A DNA stretch of 64,000 nt from Trissonchulus latispiculum (GCA_030248195.1 JASAND010028470.1:1-64000); one strand, 5' to 3'. Positions 46,352 through 57,637 are shown, numbered from the stretch's first letter. Translations and numbers: made by a program. The notes: generated by a model from the sequence alone, not told the origin.

Positions 46352-47431
46352 GTAACTTTCTAGCCTTTCTCTACAGTAAGATATTACCAATTTTCTTATT
46401 TTAGCGTCCAAAACTTGTCATTTTCCAAAAATCAAATAATCAATCGATTCTTGAGCTACGTATGCAAAACGCATGATTAAACCAAGTCAATACGAAGGTC
46501 TCACAGATGCCAATTATCTAAGACGTGGTCATCCTCCAACTGCTATCAAATGGGCTGCTAGCATAAGAAATGTAGTTTTCGCCTAAACACGACCAAATTG
46601 TTCTAGCGATTGTGGAACATTTAGTATGCATTTTGCAAATTTGTTTTACACAAAAATACCCCAGGACCGTTTTTAGTTGCCCCGATTGCTGCTTTCTAGC
46701 TAAGGTAGTCGCTTGCCAAATTTGAGAAAAATAGGCAAAACCAAGTTGCGCATACATTTTAGCTAACTTCTCCATTACGAAGGGCGACTTCGTAACAACT
46801 AAAAAAGGGTCCTCAGGTATTTGATAGAGATATCGACTATCGAGTGATATAATGGTTTCTCTCGAAAAAATTTACTTCAGTCTGCAGAAAATATGAAATA
46901 TTGCATTCTTCAAAAATCCGTTAAAAATTTTTCGAAGTGCAAAATTAGTTTTATTGGATTCATTTAGAAAGAAAAATGGTAAGCTCCATGTTGATTTAAA
47001 GATGGCTTCTTAGCTCCAAGTAATGAATGAGTAATCATGGTTCAAGGTTGATGTCTCCCAAAGGGAGGGGGGCGCATTGGGGCAAAATCCACAGTCACGG
47101 ATTTCGCTCATTTTCACACACAATATGGATACGTATGTTCCAAAAAACAAGACAAAAGAAATGAAACGGTGACAAAGATTGGAAAACTTGAGAATTTCTG
47201 TGATTCGCCCTCCAACGTCATGTGAAGACAGAACGGCAGCCAAATGGGGGTCGACTAATATGGCAATTTATATAATGTTGTTGGTTGGCTAATATTTCAG
47301 GGTTAAAACGACTCCGGCATAGCTACTTATATAGTCGTTCGCAATGCAATCATCAATTGTGAACTTAACCATTTTGAGCTAACTGTGCGGTCAAAATTTA
47401 ACTTGCTCTAACTTGTAGATATAGCCGGGGG
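46352..47431. repeat. Inverted partial TTAAGGTGGTG element and other dispersed repeat
   Basis: 46400-47065 is the inverted relative of 23226-23650 (ggcttcttagctccaagtaa against ttacttgaaactaagaagcc). From 47066, cggatttcgctcattttcac and the following text match the end of the 19695-20920 element. 47250-47431 has nothing recognisable. Confidence 0.6.
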
Positions 47432-47842
47432 CAGGCGCCTAGCCAGGGGGGGGGGGAAAGGGGCGAAATTCCCCCCCCGAAATTGTGTTGCCCCCCAGGA
47501 ATTTTCTTCCTGCTACATGTAAAACGCCTATTTTTTTAAAAATTTTCGCGCCTTCGGCGCGAAATAAGTGTTTTATACCATTACAATACGTGTTTCGCAC
47601 TACAAAAAGGATACCAATTATATACCCTATTTGGTCTACTTTGACCACCTTCTGCATCATTTGGGTGCATGGACAAGCACTGCGCCTTAAATATTATTGT
47701 AATTTCAACGAATGCTCGGTAAAAATTCCAAGAAGGTCACCAAATAGAAAATTTTCTCAGCTTCTGGGTGGCTCCGCCCCCCAGACCCCCGGAAAAAATT
47801 TTGCATTCCCCCCCCCGAAATTTTTTTCTGGCTACGCTAGTG
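47432..47842. mobile_element. hAT-like MITE, CAGGCGCCTAGCCAG ends, perfect 8-bp TSD
   Basis: CAGGCGCCTAGCCAG and, in complement, CACTAGCGTAGCCAG; duplication GCCGGGGG at 47424-47431 and 47843-47850. Same family as 14371-15037. Contains hairpin CGCGCCTTCGGCGCG at 47547-47561. Confidence 0.9.
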
Positions 47843-47877
47843 GCCGGGGGGGGGGGGGGCATGAATAGAGAAACAAG

Positions 47878-48985
47878 TAGGGTTGGTTTTTTCCGGAAAA
47901 AAAGATTGCCGGAAAAAACCTTTTTTTCCGGTTTTTTCCATATTTTTTCTTTGTTTTCCGATGACCCAGAAATCTCCCAATGTGTTAAAAAGTTGTGCTA
48001 TTTAATGTTTCAGCATGCATATAAGCAGTTTTCACCGTATTTAATAGCCTCACCGGGCTACTGCAATTACACAAGCTGTTACAAAGGTTCCAGTGTTGAG
48101 TATATACAGGGAACCCCTTAAAATCATGCCGCGTACAAAGAAAGAAACGTCCACATAACTGAAAGCCAACCTCCCCACCCCGCCCCAATATGCTACCCTC
48201 AATACATAAAAAGAATGGTTAATTCGCGCCGAAGGCGCGAAAATTTTTGTTTTTTCTGCTTTTCCTCCTTTCTGTTTCTTAATTTTTCTGACCTTCGAAA
48301 CCTGACAGGGGGGGCGGGCGCCCCCCCCGCCCCCCCCTTGGGTGCGCCCCTGTCAGGGATCAAATATTATCATCAAACAATACTTTAAAGCAAACTACGT
48401 GTGAGTTCTGTGCAACTTGGCGGTTCTAATTAACCTTGTCTGAGTTTCTTAGGTAACACAGTTCGAAAAGTAGACTATAGATATATATATATATATATAT
48501 ATATATTCCAAACGTTTTAACAGTTTTGAGTTGAACACTCCACTGTGAGGCATAGAATTATTATCTCTACCTTAGTTTCTCAATCGTATACACATTCAAC
48601 ATAAAAAAATATTAATTCCAGCCCATGTTAATGAATATCCCCTTATTACCCCAGTAAACACTCATTTTGATAGTTTGGTAATGTTATGATTTCACAAATT
48701 AACTTTCAGAACATGTCCCGAATATTTTTCCATTTTTTTCGATGCCTCGAAAAAACCCTAATATTATTTTCGTAGGATTTAACGTACCCCACCTACTATG
48801 CCACTCGAAAAAGGTTGGAAATAGTGCAAAATCATCGGAAATGTTCAGAAAACATTATATTTCCTTGTAGAAATCGTCGAAATAACCTTAGGAATATTTT
48901 TCCATTTTTTTCCATCCCATCGGAAAAAAATGGAAAAAACGGAAAAAACCTTTTTTCCAGCCCATTTTTTCCGCTCCCATCCCTA
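47878..48985. mobile_element. hAT-like MITE, TAGGGTTGG ends, copy 2, with internal insertion
   Basis: TAGGGTTGGTTTTTTCCGG at the left and CCCATCCCTA at the right, in reverse orientation to 8065-8899. Flanks GAAACAAG and GAAGCAAG match 7 of 8. It is about 270 bp longer than copy 1 because of material around 48120-48500 that includes hairpin CGCGCCGAAGGCGCG (48225-48239), a poly-G/C tip ending cccctgtcagg and a TA microsatellite at 48480. Confidence 0.9.
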
Positions 48986-49409
48986 GAAGCAAGCCTCCAA
49001 CTTTTTCTTCGCTTGGATTTGGATCGGTTTGAACATACCGTTATGTACCGTCGGCAGATACCTATCCAATCGTTATTCAAACTTCTCATATACATATACA
49101 TGTCTCAGCTCTGACAGTATATAACAGGATTTGTCCATGTTTTTTATCCGCAAATCGGGGAAAACATGATGCGGGGAAAACATGGCAGGGATTTCTACCA
49201 AACAACCGTTTACAGTGTAGAGTGCTCTAAAAGCATTGTTTCAGCTGTTTTCAGCGTGCACTAACTCCTAGGCACCCTTCTAACCTCACAGCGGCCTGAT
49301 ATTTTGAACAAAATGCCTAACCCGCTGTACTTTATAACTTGTTTGGGTATGAAACCTGCTGGGAACTGGCCATAATATGCAGAATATTGCTAGAAAAAAG
49401 TTAACTGTG
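48986..49409. other. Non-coding sequence
   Basis: Nothing was recognised except a short duplication of gggaaaacatg at 49155-49185. Confidence 0.35.
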
Positions 49410-49690
49410 TAAAAACAGGGTATTTTTAGGGATTTTTTCGGGGGGGGGGGAAGAAATTTTCGTGGGGAGAGTTTTTTGCAAAAATGAGCTGAAAATTGGT
49501 ATTTTTGGCGTATTTTACACGTAAAAAGGCAAAAAGTTCTCAAAAATGCCAGGATTTAAGCTAAAAATAGACAATTTTACAAAAAAATCTGCGGCGAAGC
49601 CGGAAAATTTTTGAAAATTTGCCCATTTTTGGCAAAAAATTTGGGCCCTCAAAAAATCCGGAGGGGGGGAAGCAAAAATTCCGGGGGCGA
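49410..49690. mobile_element. Poly-G element (AGGGATTTTTTCGGG type), third copy
   Basis: Same block order as 33850-34193, with CGGCGAAGCCG at 49592-49602. Ends are not resolved. Confidence 0.65.
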
Positions 49691-51640
49691 TTTTTAAGTT
49701 TTAAGTTTTTTGAAAATTTTCATCCGCACCATTGAAATTTACGAAACCTAGCGAAACCTATTGATGCTGCAAATCAAATCTTCCAGCTAGGTGCTTCAAA
49801 AAATGCTGAAATTAGGCATATATATTTTGAGGTTTTTAATGGTTTTAAAGCATTCTATTTCCTATAGAACCGTTAGTTACGCCTTTCTGAAGCATACAAA
49901 AAAATTTGGTCACCAGGTTTTCCCCGCTCTACTGGATCGAATGTGGGGGAAAACAAGGTCAACTTTTTATTGGGTGCATGTTGAGGAAAACTACTATATA
50001 TTGTCAAGTGTTAGAGCAAGTCGAATTATATATGCCCGCATGGAAATTTATAGTAGCAAAGTTTGATAGTTGGTTAGATAATATACTTGCAAATTTTCGA
50101 AATTCCTTAGCATTTTAGCCAATTTTGGGAGGTCAACTTTGGTCAAGTACTGTAATGGGCTATACTAGACAGCTGCAGCTGTTATGGTTGGGGAGCAGGC
50201 GACCATGTCTTTCCCCTTCTTTTCCGTCATGTCTTCCCCCCTGACCATACTTGCTTACTAACTAAGGCGCCTGGACGGGACCGCCTGCTTCTACCGACAG
50301 GATCCTCTGCATCAACGATTTCCACTGGTTTCGGTCGCTGGCGATATCTGACAGTATGATCTTCCAATGCGTCTCCATTTACATTTAGCCATTTACAGTA
50401 AGTCTACAGACAGCGTGCTATGGTTGCTGCATAACAGTGCAGCACAGCGCTGCGACTATGCTCACCGTGTTCAGAGACCTCGATAACCCTTCCTTATGCC
50501 ACATGCGTCTCACTATATGGCCCAAAACAGCGTATTTAGGCCTATTTTTGGCTATTTTCTGTGGAGCTCAGACTTTTTCCGAAAACGGCCATTTCGAAAT
50601 TTTTCTGAAAACGGCCATTTGGACCGACCAACTTCGGGCCGGCCGCCAGAACGTTCCAGGACCTAAATCAAAAATCGGCCAACGTTATGACACGCTACCC
50701 ATCCCAAAGTTTCTTATGCAACAAGCCGCGTCTCTCTAGCTTGTTCCCTGAGCCCTGTAGCCGTGACACAAAATGGCCGTTTTTTGGCCAAAAACCCCGT
50801 CAGGCCGCATTTGGCCGACCGCGCAGGTGGCATGCCGGGCCGGGCAGCAAAAAATATAGCGCGGGGCACATGAGACCATAAAGGCATTCAGAAAATATAA
50901 ACCTTTCCGGCTGAAAACGTCCACATCTTTCAAACACCGCTGCACAAATTGCAACAGAAAAACAAACGGACCTAACTTGACAGAAAGCAAAAATTTTCAA
51001 AGTTAAAAATTTTGACCAAAACTTTTTTGCACTTGTTGTATATACTCGTCGTACTGATTCCAACGATACCAAACTTGCCGAGTTTCGTTCAGTATTGAGC
51101 TGTCACGGTACTCGGACGAGTCTCCAAGGGCCGCGCAGCGCCTTTTACCTTTAGCTCTCGCGCCCCCCTATTATATAATGCAAAACGCTCTTGCCTTGTT
51201 TTGGGGAACCATGGGGACATGTGAAAATGAGCAAAATCGGAGATGGTCGAAAAATCTGCCAAAAAGCTACTTTTCTAATTAAGCGAATCGGGGACTAGGT
51301 TAGGACTGTAACTTTTGCACAACAATTATATATATGTGCACACTAACTGCAAGTTGACCAATAAATTTTCATAAGATGTCTTTGGTTCACGCGTTAGACT
51401 TGTTAGAACTGAAAGCGAAACGCTAACACAAGTATCCAGAGCCTTTTCACTCGATATATATATATATATATATATATACACAAGTAACAAAAATGCTCCG
51501 CACAAAAGAGGATAATATGTGTGTGTGTTGGCTGTATCGTATATATATCCTTCAAATATCCTTTAAATATATAATAAATATAAATAGGTATATATATCCT
51601 TAAATTCCGATTGAAGAAGTAAAGACAAAAGTTTCATAGG
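49691..51640. other. Non-coding sequence with repeat fragments
   Basis: Contains a possible LINE tail (50297-50373), an inverted copy of the 19.7-kb element sequence at about 51170-51270 (gaaaatgagcaaaatcgg), a TA microsatellite at 51456 and one aacaaaaatgctcc tip at 51487. No gene was recognised. Confidence 0.45.
50297..50373 (-). pseudogene. Possible LINE reverse-transcriptase C-terminal relic
   Basis: The minus strand reads THWKIILSDIASDRNQWKSL followed by MQRIL. This resembles the region at the C-terminal end of many LINE ORF2 proteins, with a Trp, a spaced helix, and DRxxW. Only about 26 codons remain, with no flanking match, so this is tentative. Confidence 0.3.
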
Positions 51641-51649
51641 CACGTGACG

Positions 51650-53040
51650 TTATTTGGCACAGCAAATATTGGTGGATGGTTCCATGTCAAAAGTTGCTCA
51701 GTTCACTTAGGGCTTTCATTTGATACCAAATTTGACCACTTTTGAAAAATTTTATTTTTGACCCAAAATAGCCTAAGTCCCCACCCCACCCCACCACAGC
51801 ACTCTACAGCCACTTTGGGTACGCAGTTCTATGACAAAAGTTGCTCAGCTCATTTAGAGCTTTCGTTTGAAACCAAATTTGACCACTTTTGAAAAATTTT
51901 AATTTCGACCACTTGACCCCCTCCACCCGACTGACCCTCCCGACGGCAAAGTGGAACTAGCACAGCAAAATAGGTACGTCGGACGGCAAAACGGATACCG
52001 GGAATGAGCTGGGCGCACCAGAAAACCCCTATAGACAAAGTTTTCGGAGGCCAGGTAAAGCCTACTATGGACCTCCAGGAAGCGGTTTCCGACTTGACCC
52101 TCCCGACGGCAAAGTGGAACCAGCCCAGCAAAATAGGTGCGTCGGACGGCAAAACGGATACCGGGAATGAGCTGGGCGCACCAGAAAACCCCTATGGACA
52201 AAGTTTTGAGACGCCAAGTAGAGCCTAGTATGGGCCTCCAGGAAGCGGTTGCCAACATGACCCTCCAGACGGCAAAGTGGAAGCAGCACAGCAAGATGGA
52301 TGAGTCCTACGGCAAAAAGGACACCGCGAATGAGCTGGGCGCACCAGAAAACACCTATAGACAAAGTTTTGAGAGGCCAGGTAAAGCCTACTATTCACCT
52401 CCAGGAAGCGGTTTCCGACTTGACCCTCCTGACGGCAAAGTGGAACCAGTCCAGCAAGATGGGTGGGTCTGACGGTAAAACTGACTGTGGGAATCGATTC
52501 TCCGTGCCAGAAAACCATTGTATGGAAGATTTGAGCTTTCAAAGTTAAATAGATAGCGAGAAATTTCGATTTTTCATTTTTCGAATTTTCGCCATGTTTG
52601 ACGGGCCACTGTGGTCGCTAGGGAAGTGATAGAGAAACGCAACCTGGACCGTTAGTTAGTTCAATATATGTAATTTCTGAATATAAAAAGAAATCAGCTC
52701 CAGCTCGTAATGCTCCACCTGAGCGACGACCACAAAAATGGTCACTTTTCGCTATGAGCCGACTTTGCGGCGCCACTGCGGCGCTGTGGCGCAGCTGCGG
52801 CGCAAAAAAAGTTGTGATTCTTAAATTCTTTAGAGGGTACTACTAGACCCCATAGCCCTTTAGGTTGGCCCACCGCTGCAGATCACGTGAAAGCGGCGAA
52901 CATTATGTACAATACAACCATCAAATAGGAGAAACCGGAAAAAAAACATCGCCGCCATAACCGGTCCGGGGCGCAACTTTTTAACGGTAAGTGATACGGG
53001 GCTGAAACTTCACAGACATACTAAACTCGATGTGCTCTAC
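51650..53040. repeat. Composite satellite unit, copy 2
   Basis: Same three modules as 38160-39790: GCTTTCATTTGATACCAAA units (51650-51900), 163-bp-type units with agctgggcgcaccagaaaac (51950-52500), and cgccactgcggcgctgtgg palindrome DNA ending gcaactttttaacggtaagt and tactaaactcg. It stops about 200 bp before the TDP-43 exon and so probably lies in its first intron. Confidence 0.85.
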
Positions 53041-53238
53041 AATTTGCGCATGAAATCTGCGCAGGATCTGCGCAGGATTTTGCGCAGCTTCTGCGCAGCT
53101 TATTTTACACTGTCTCCAGCCACTTTTCACACATATTATAGGGGTCGCTGCCGCGACCCCTATGATATTATAGGAGGAGAAAGCACCTTCGCGATCTCGA
53201 TCTTTCATAAGACTACTACAATCACACAAACCACTTAC

Positions 53239-53387
53239 TTATATTTAACGGCAAGAGCTCCAGGGTATGCGATTTGCAGTGTTTCCAACTCCAAGCGCCC
53301 TTCTTTATCCAGTGGCAGTTCAACCGGATTAATCGAGTCTTCAGATGGGCTAACAATGACAAACCCAGAACAATTAGAATTCTCCAT
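53239..53387 (-). CDS. TARDBP: TDP-43 (TARDBP) homologue, first coding exon (N-terminal domain)
   Basis: ATG in a strong context (atcaccATGg) with an in-frame TGA upstream; 49 codons plus two bases, then donor gtaagt. It encodes MENSNCSGFVIVSPSEDSIN, then PVELPLDKEGRLELETLQIA and YPGALAVKY. The motif order (hydrophobic VIV strand, PVELP, LE/LxTLQ, YPGALAVKY) matches the N-terminal oligomerisation domain of TDP-43, where human has IEIP and FPGACGLRYRNP. TDP-43 is a nuclear RNA-binding protein controlling splicing. The next exon should start with N-P and carry the rest of the domain; it and the RRM exons were not found to the left, so intron 1 is long and full of repeats or the rest is missing. 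Confidence 0.82.
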
Positions 53388-53698
53388 GGTGATGCTGTCT
53401 GAAGCTGTTGCCTTGACTTCAGGTGAAGACGGCGTTCCTGCGTTCCCGTTCAGGTGAACTCAACAATAATATATTGCGTTGGGCATAAACCTTTCACGCA
53501 AGAACTGAAATATTGAAACCCAAAAGCTATACAAAGGTTTAAGCTAAACTTAAACTAGGCTAAGCTAAGCTTAGCTTTAAGCTTATATATTTCTTAAACT
53601 GCTAACAAACTTGCAACAGCAACTGAAAATATATATATAGCGCGGAGGGAAAACCCAGTCCGAGATGCGGGAAAATACCCAACGCCAGTGTGAGTCAG

Positions 53699-54124
53699 CA
53701 TAGTTTCCTTGGGGGGGGGGGTATCCCGCCAAAATTTTCGACCAACTAACTTTACCCTCCCCAGATTTTTTGACTTACCCTCCCTAGATTTTTTGACTTA
53801 CCCTCCCCAAACTTTTGGCTACCCCCACCGAACCCCCCAAAGATTTTTGGACCCAAAAACTTAGCTAAATTTGGCCGAAAATGGTGTTTTTTTGAAAAAT
53901 TTTTCTAAAATTTTGACCTAAAATCGCTTTAAAACGGTGCAAAAACACCTAAAACGTTAAAAACAAGCCTTATTTTGATGAAAAAATGCTAGATTACAGA
54001 AAATTTTGAATTTGTTGCCATTTTTCGAAATTTCTGAGGTCCGAATTCTGGGGTGGGGGGTATCACATTTCGGAGGTCGACCAAGATTTACCCTCCCAGA
54101 CCCAAAAGTTCCAGGGAAACTATG
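53699..54124. mobile_element. CATAGTTTCC-ended poly-G element, copy 1
   Basis: Starts CATAGTTTCCTTGGGG and ends CCAGGGAAACTATG. Flanks TGAGTCAG and TGAGTCAC match 7 of 8. Its uninterrupted text actttggctaccccc-type at about 53811 is the empty-site counterpart of the insertion at 54236. Confidence 0.85.
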
Positions 54125-54644
54125 TGAGTCACCCACATAGTTTCCTTTGGGGGGGTATCCCCCCAAAATTTTTGACCAATTTAAGCCCCCAGAATTTTTG
54201 ACATACATACCCTCCCCCCAACTTTCGGCTACCCTCATAGTTTCCCTGGAACTTTGGGTCTGGGGGGGGGTAAATCTTGGGTGGTTGGTGGTCGACCCAA
54301 GAAATGTGATGGGGGGTACCCCCCCGACCCCCCCCCCCCAGAATTCGGACCTCAGAAATTTCGAAAAATGGCCTAAAAACACAAAATTTTCTGTATTTCA
54401 ACGCTTTTTTCGTCAAAACAAGGCTTGTTTTTATCGTTTTTGGCGTTTTTGCACCGTTTTAAAGTGATTTTCAGTCAAAATTTTAGAAAAATTTTTCAAA
54501 AAATTACCATTTTTCAGCCAAATTTAGCTAACTTTTTGGGCCCGAAAAAATCGCTGGGGGGTTCGGGGGGGGGGGGTAGCCGAAAGTTGGAAGGGAGGGC
54601 AAGTCAAAAATTCTGGGGGGGGGGGGTAAAATTGGTCAAAAATT

Positions 54645-55281
54645 GGCACTTATTTAGATGGGGGGGCGATTTTTTCGCCTTGGTCCCCCCTTATGGTTCG
54701 AAAAAATTTTTTGTCTCCGATTTGGCTGAGAAGTTGCCCTTAGGGTAAATCGAGGTCGCTGATTTCAAAAATCGAATCGAGAGATCGATCCGATCGATCG
54801 ATCGATCAGTAGAATCGATCGATCAAAATCGATCAAAAAAATTTTTGTCTCCGATTTTCGCGAAAAGTCGCCCCTAGGTTAACTCGGGGACGCTGATTCC
54901 GAATCTGCACTCGAAATTTCATAAAAATCAATCGTTCGCCCGCAAAAATCGATTTTCATCGATTTTTCAAAAATTCGACAATAACTCGATTTTGGCAGCT
55001 CGGATCGAAATTTCGACTGCAGATTCGGAATCAGCGGCCGCGAATTACCCTAGGGGCGACTTTTCGCGAAAATCGGAGACAAAAAATTTTTTGATCGATT
55101 TTGATCGATTGTTTCTACTGATCGAGCGATCGATCGGATCGATCTCTCGATTCGATTTTTGAAATCAGCGACCTCGATTTACCCTAAGGGCAACTTCTCA
55201 GCCAAATCGGAGACAAAAAATTTTTTCGAACCATAAGGGGGGGACCCGAAAAAAATCGCCCCCCCCATCTAAATAAGTGCC
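54645..55281. mobile_element. Giant palindromic fold-back with GATC runs, 8-bp TSD
   Basis: GGCACTTATTTAGATGGGG and its complement bound a 637-bp inverted repeat. CAAAAATT is duplicated at 54637-54644 and 55282-55289. Both arms carry gatcgatcgatcgatc runs and ttttgtctccgattt blocks, and the arms stay alignable to the centre near 54965. Confidence 0.9.
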
Positions 55282-55312
55282 CAAAAATTTTGGGGGGGGA
55301 TACCCCCCCAAC

Positions 55313-55897
55313 CATAGGTGTAAGGTGGGGGGGGGGGGGGCGGGGGGGGGGGGGTAGCCCCCCCCAAGCCTTTGTTCAACCCTCCCCCAAAACTTTTTTG
55401 GGGGGGGAGGGGACGTCCCCCCCCCCAACTGGGGGGGGGGGGGGGGGGGGTAGTCGCGCCGAAGGCGCGAGAAATGGCCAAAAATTGGGTATTTTTTGGG
55501 TAAATTTTGTAAAAATTTTCAAAAATGTCCAAATTTTTGGCTTAAATTGTTTATTGTTATGAGAAATACACGTTTTTAACTGTATTATGGATCTTATGAC
55601 TCAATATTGTCTTTATTTTGGACTTGGAAACATGTTGGCAATCAAGTTTTTGAGTTTAAATGTCTAATGTTTCTAATTGTCTAATGTCCACTGTCTAATG
55701 TTAAAATTACTTTATGGTTAGATGTTTTTTATCATTAGCAACGGCTGAAAATGCGATTTTTGGCATAAAAAATGAAAAATTTTTTTGAGGGAGGGTTGGG
55801 GGGTCCTGGGGAGGGGTTGGGGGGGTAGCCAGAGGGGGCCCCCCCAGAAAATGTTGGGGGGGAGCCTCCCCCACCCCAAATCTCCGTTACACCTATG
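55313..55897. mobile_element. hAT-like MITE, CATAGGTGTAA ends, perfect 8-bp TSD
   Basis: CATAGGTGTAAGG and, in complement, CATAGGTGTAACGG; duplication CCCCCAAC at 55305-55312 and 55898-55905. Contains hairpin CGCGCCGAAGGCGCG at 55455-55469. It is the innermost level of the stack, beside the palindrome. Confidence 0.92.
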
Positions 55898-56241
55898 CCC
55901 CCAACCCCCCCCCCAAAGGAAACTATGGCTACGCCCCCGGAACCCCCCCCCAGCGATTTTTGGACACAAAAAGATTCATTCTTTTGAAGAAAAAAGGGCT
56001 AAATTACAGAAAATTGTGCATTTTGTGGTCATTTTTCGAAATTTCTGAGGTCCGAATTCTGGGGGGGGGGTTGGGGGGGAGGGTACCCCCATCACATTTC
56101 TTGGGTCGACCGCCAACCTTCCAAAATTTATATACCCCCCCAGACCCAAATTTCCAGGGAAACCATGGTCACCCATATGAGCTAGATCGGATTTTAATAG
56201 CCTATCTCAAAGAGCGTCCAAAACAACCATAGAGGGTGTAC

Positions 56242-56797
56242 CATAGGTGTACCACCTGTTTGGGTTGGGGGGGGGGAGTAGAAGGTCCAAATTCGGCTCG
56301 GGGGACCCCACCCAAATCCGAAATTTGGGGGGGGGGGACCCCCCCTAAACTGTACCCAAGTTTTTTTGGCTAAAAATGCTCCTTTTTCGATGTACGGTAC
56401 ATAAAACATACTCAAAAGCTTCTGTCGATAGTTTTCGTATGCGAAAATAGGGCTTGAAAATTGACAAATTTGTGCTAGAATATGCCTAAATTAGCTCAGA
56501 TTGTGGTTTATAATTGCGTATATTACCTTTTAATTGCTATAAATAACCATCTTTAGCTCTTTGTATGTGATTTATAGCCATTTTTTCGAATTTTTTGCAA
56601 AAATTTTCAGAAATTGCAAAAAAGTTTTTCAAAAATTTAGCATTTTTTACCTGGTTTGGACCCAATTTTAGGGGGGGAGGGGGGTTTGAGCTCGGCTTGG
56701 GGGGGGGAGTAGTTGAGGTCGGGTAGGGGGGGAGGGGGGTCTGGCCTCTCCGTGGGGGGGTCTCACAGGGGGCAAACTGTAGCCTGGTTCACCTATG
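56242..56797. mobile_element. hAT-like MITE, CATAGGTGTACC ends, perfect 8-bp TSD
   Basis: CATAGGTGTACCACC and, in complement, CATAGGTGAACC; duplication GGGTGTAC at 56234-56241 and 56798-56805. Poly-G subterminal regions and an AT-rich core. Inserted directly into the Tc1-like copy. Confidence 0.92.
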
Positions 56798-57156
56798 GGG
56801 TGTACGTATTACTGTAGCTCCAGTCCAGCCGACTTTTAGCAATTTTTTGGGATTGAAAATGTTGGTCGCAACATGGCGATCAGACAAGGTCAACTTTTTG
56901 GGGGTCACCCTGAACTACTGGAAAGACAAAGACCTGGTCCAAAAACTATTACAGTTTCACAAAGGATATGCCTCGAACTTCATGATGGTGTATGCAATTT
57001 GGCTCTAGTGCCTGTGGTGCGACCTGGGACGACCTGGACTAGGCGGAAAAAACCCATGTGCGAGAAAAAACCCAAATTTCAAAATGAAATTCTTTTCTAA
57101 CCATTAGCAGCAAAGGAAAAACTCTTGCATTCCTTAGCTCAATAGAGCCTTCTGAT

Positions 57157-57597
57157 CATAGGTGTACCTGGAGGGGGAGGGGGGGGGGAACCCCTCCCCC
57201 CAAATGGAAAAGTGCCGACCCCACCCTCGAAATTTTGGAGGCAGACCCCACCCCCAAATGGCCAAATCCCAGACCCCACCCACCCAAATTTGCCAGACCC
57301 CACCCTCAAAATTTTGGAAATTTTACTTCAAAATTAGTAAAAATTCGAAATTTTTGCAAAACATCCAAGCTTTTTCAAACAAATGAGCAAAATGAGGAAT
57401 ATTGTTGATTTTTTTAGTTGCAAATAACGCTTTTTTAGCAAATTCGCAAATTTTGTCTAAATTTTTGACTAAAAAATTTTTTACCCCCCCCCCCAAATTC
57501 GATATTTCCGGACCCCACCCCACCTCAAAACGGCTGACCACACCCACCCTAATTTCGGCTACCCCCTCCCCCAACGTTTTCTCAAGGTACACCTATG
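57157..57597. mobile_element. hAT-like MITE, CATAGGTGTACC ends, 8-bp TSD
   Basis: CATAGGTGTACCTGG and, in complement, CATAGGTGTACCTTG. Flanks CTTCTGAT and GTTCTGAT match 7 of 8. The interior has repeated ccccacccncaaat units. Confidence 0.9.
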
Positions 57598-57637
57598 GTT
57601 CTGATCATTTTGGTACTTGTTTACGTGTTAAATACTG

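Larger units (their letters stand above)
54236..55927. mobile_element. CATAGTTTCC-ended element, copy 3, inserted in copy 2
   Basis: CATAGTTTCCCTGGAACTTTG at the left and CCCAAAGGAAACTATG at the right. Flanks GCTACCCT and GCTACGCC match 6 of 8. It lies in opposite orientation to its host and itself contains the elements at 54645 and 55313. Confidence 0.78.
54136..56167. mobile_element. CATAGTTTCC-ended element, copy 2, carrying nested insertions
   Basis: CATAGTTTCCTTTGGGG at the left and CCAGGGAAACCATG at the right, with the perfect duplication GTCACCCA at 54128-54135 and 56168-56175. Only about 330 bp is its own sequence; the rest is the copy at 54236-55927. Confidence 0.88.
53634..57637. 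mobile_element. Second copy of the Tc1-like element, shredded by nested insertions
   Basis: Pieces collinear with 42455-43829 are seen at 53634-53698 (tatag...gggaaaaccca, gcgggaaaa, ccagtg), 56168-56241 (tatgagctagatcgg, ttttaatagcctatct, agagcgtccaaaa), 56798-57156 (gtcaccctgaactactgg, tgcgacctggg) and 57598-57637 (tttacgtgttaaa). The gaps are exactly the elements bounded by target duplications listed below. The right terminus is lost at a CTGGGG element. Confidence 0.75.
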
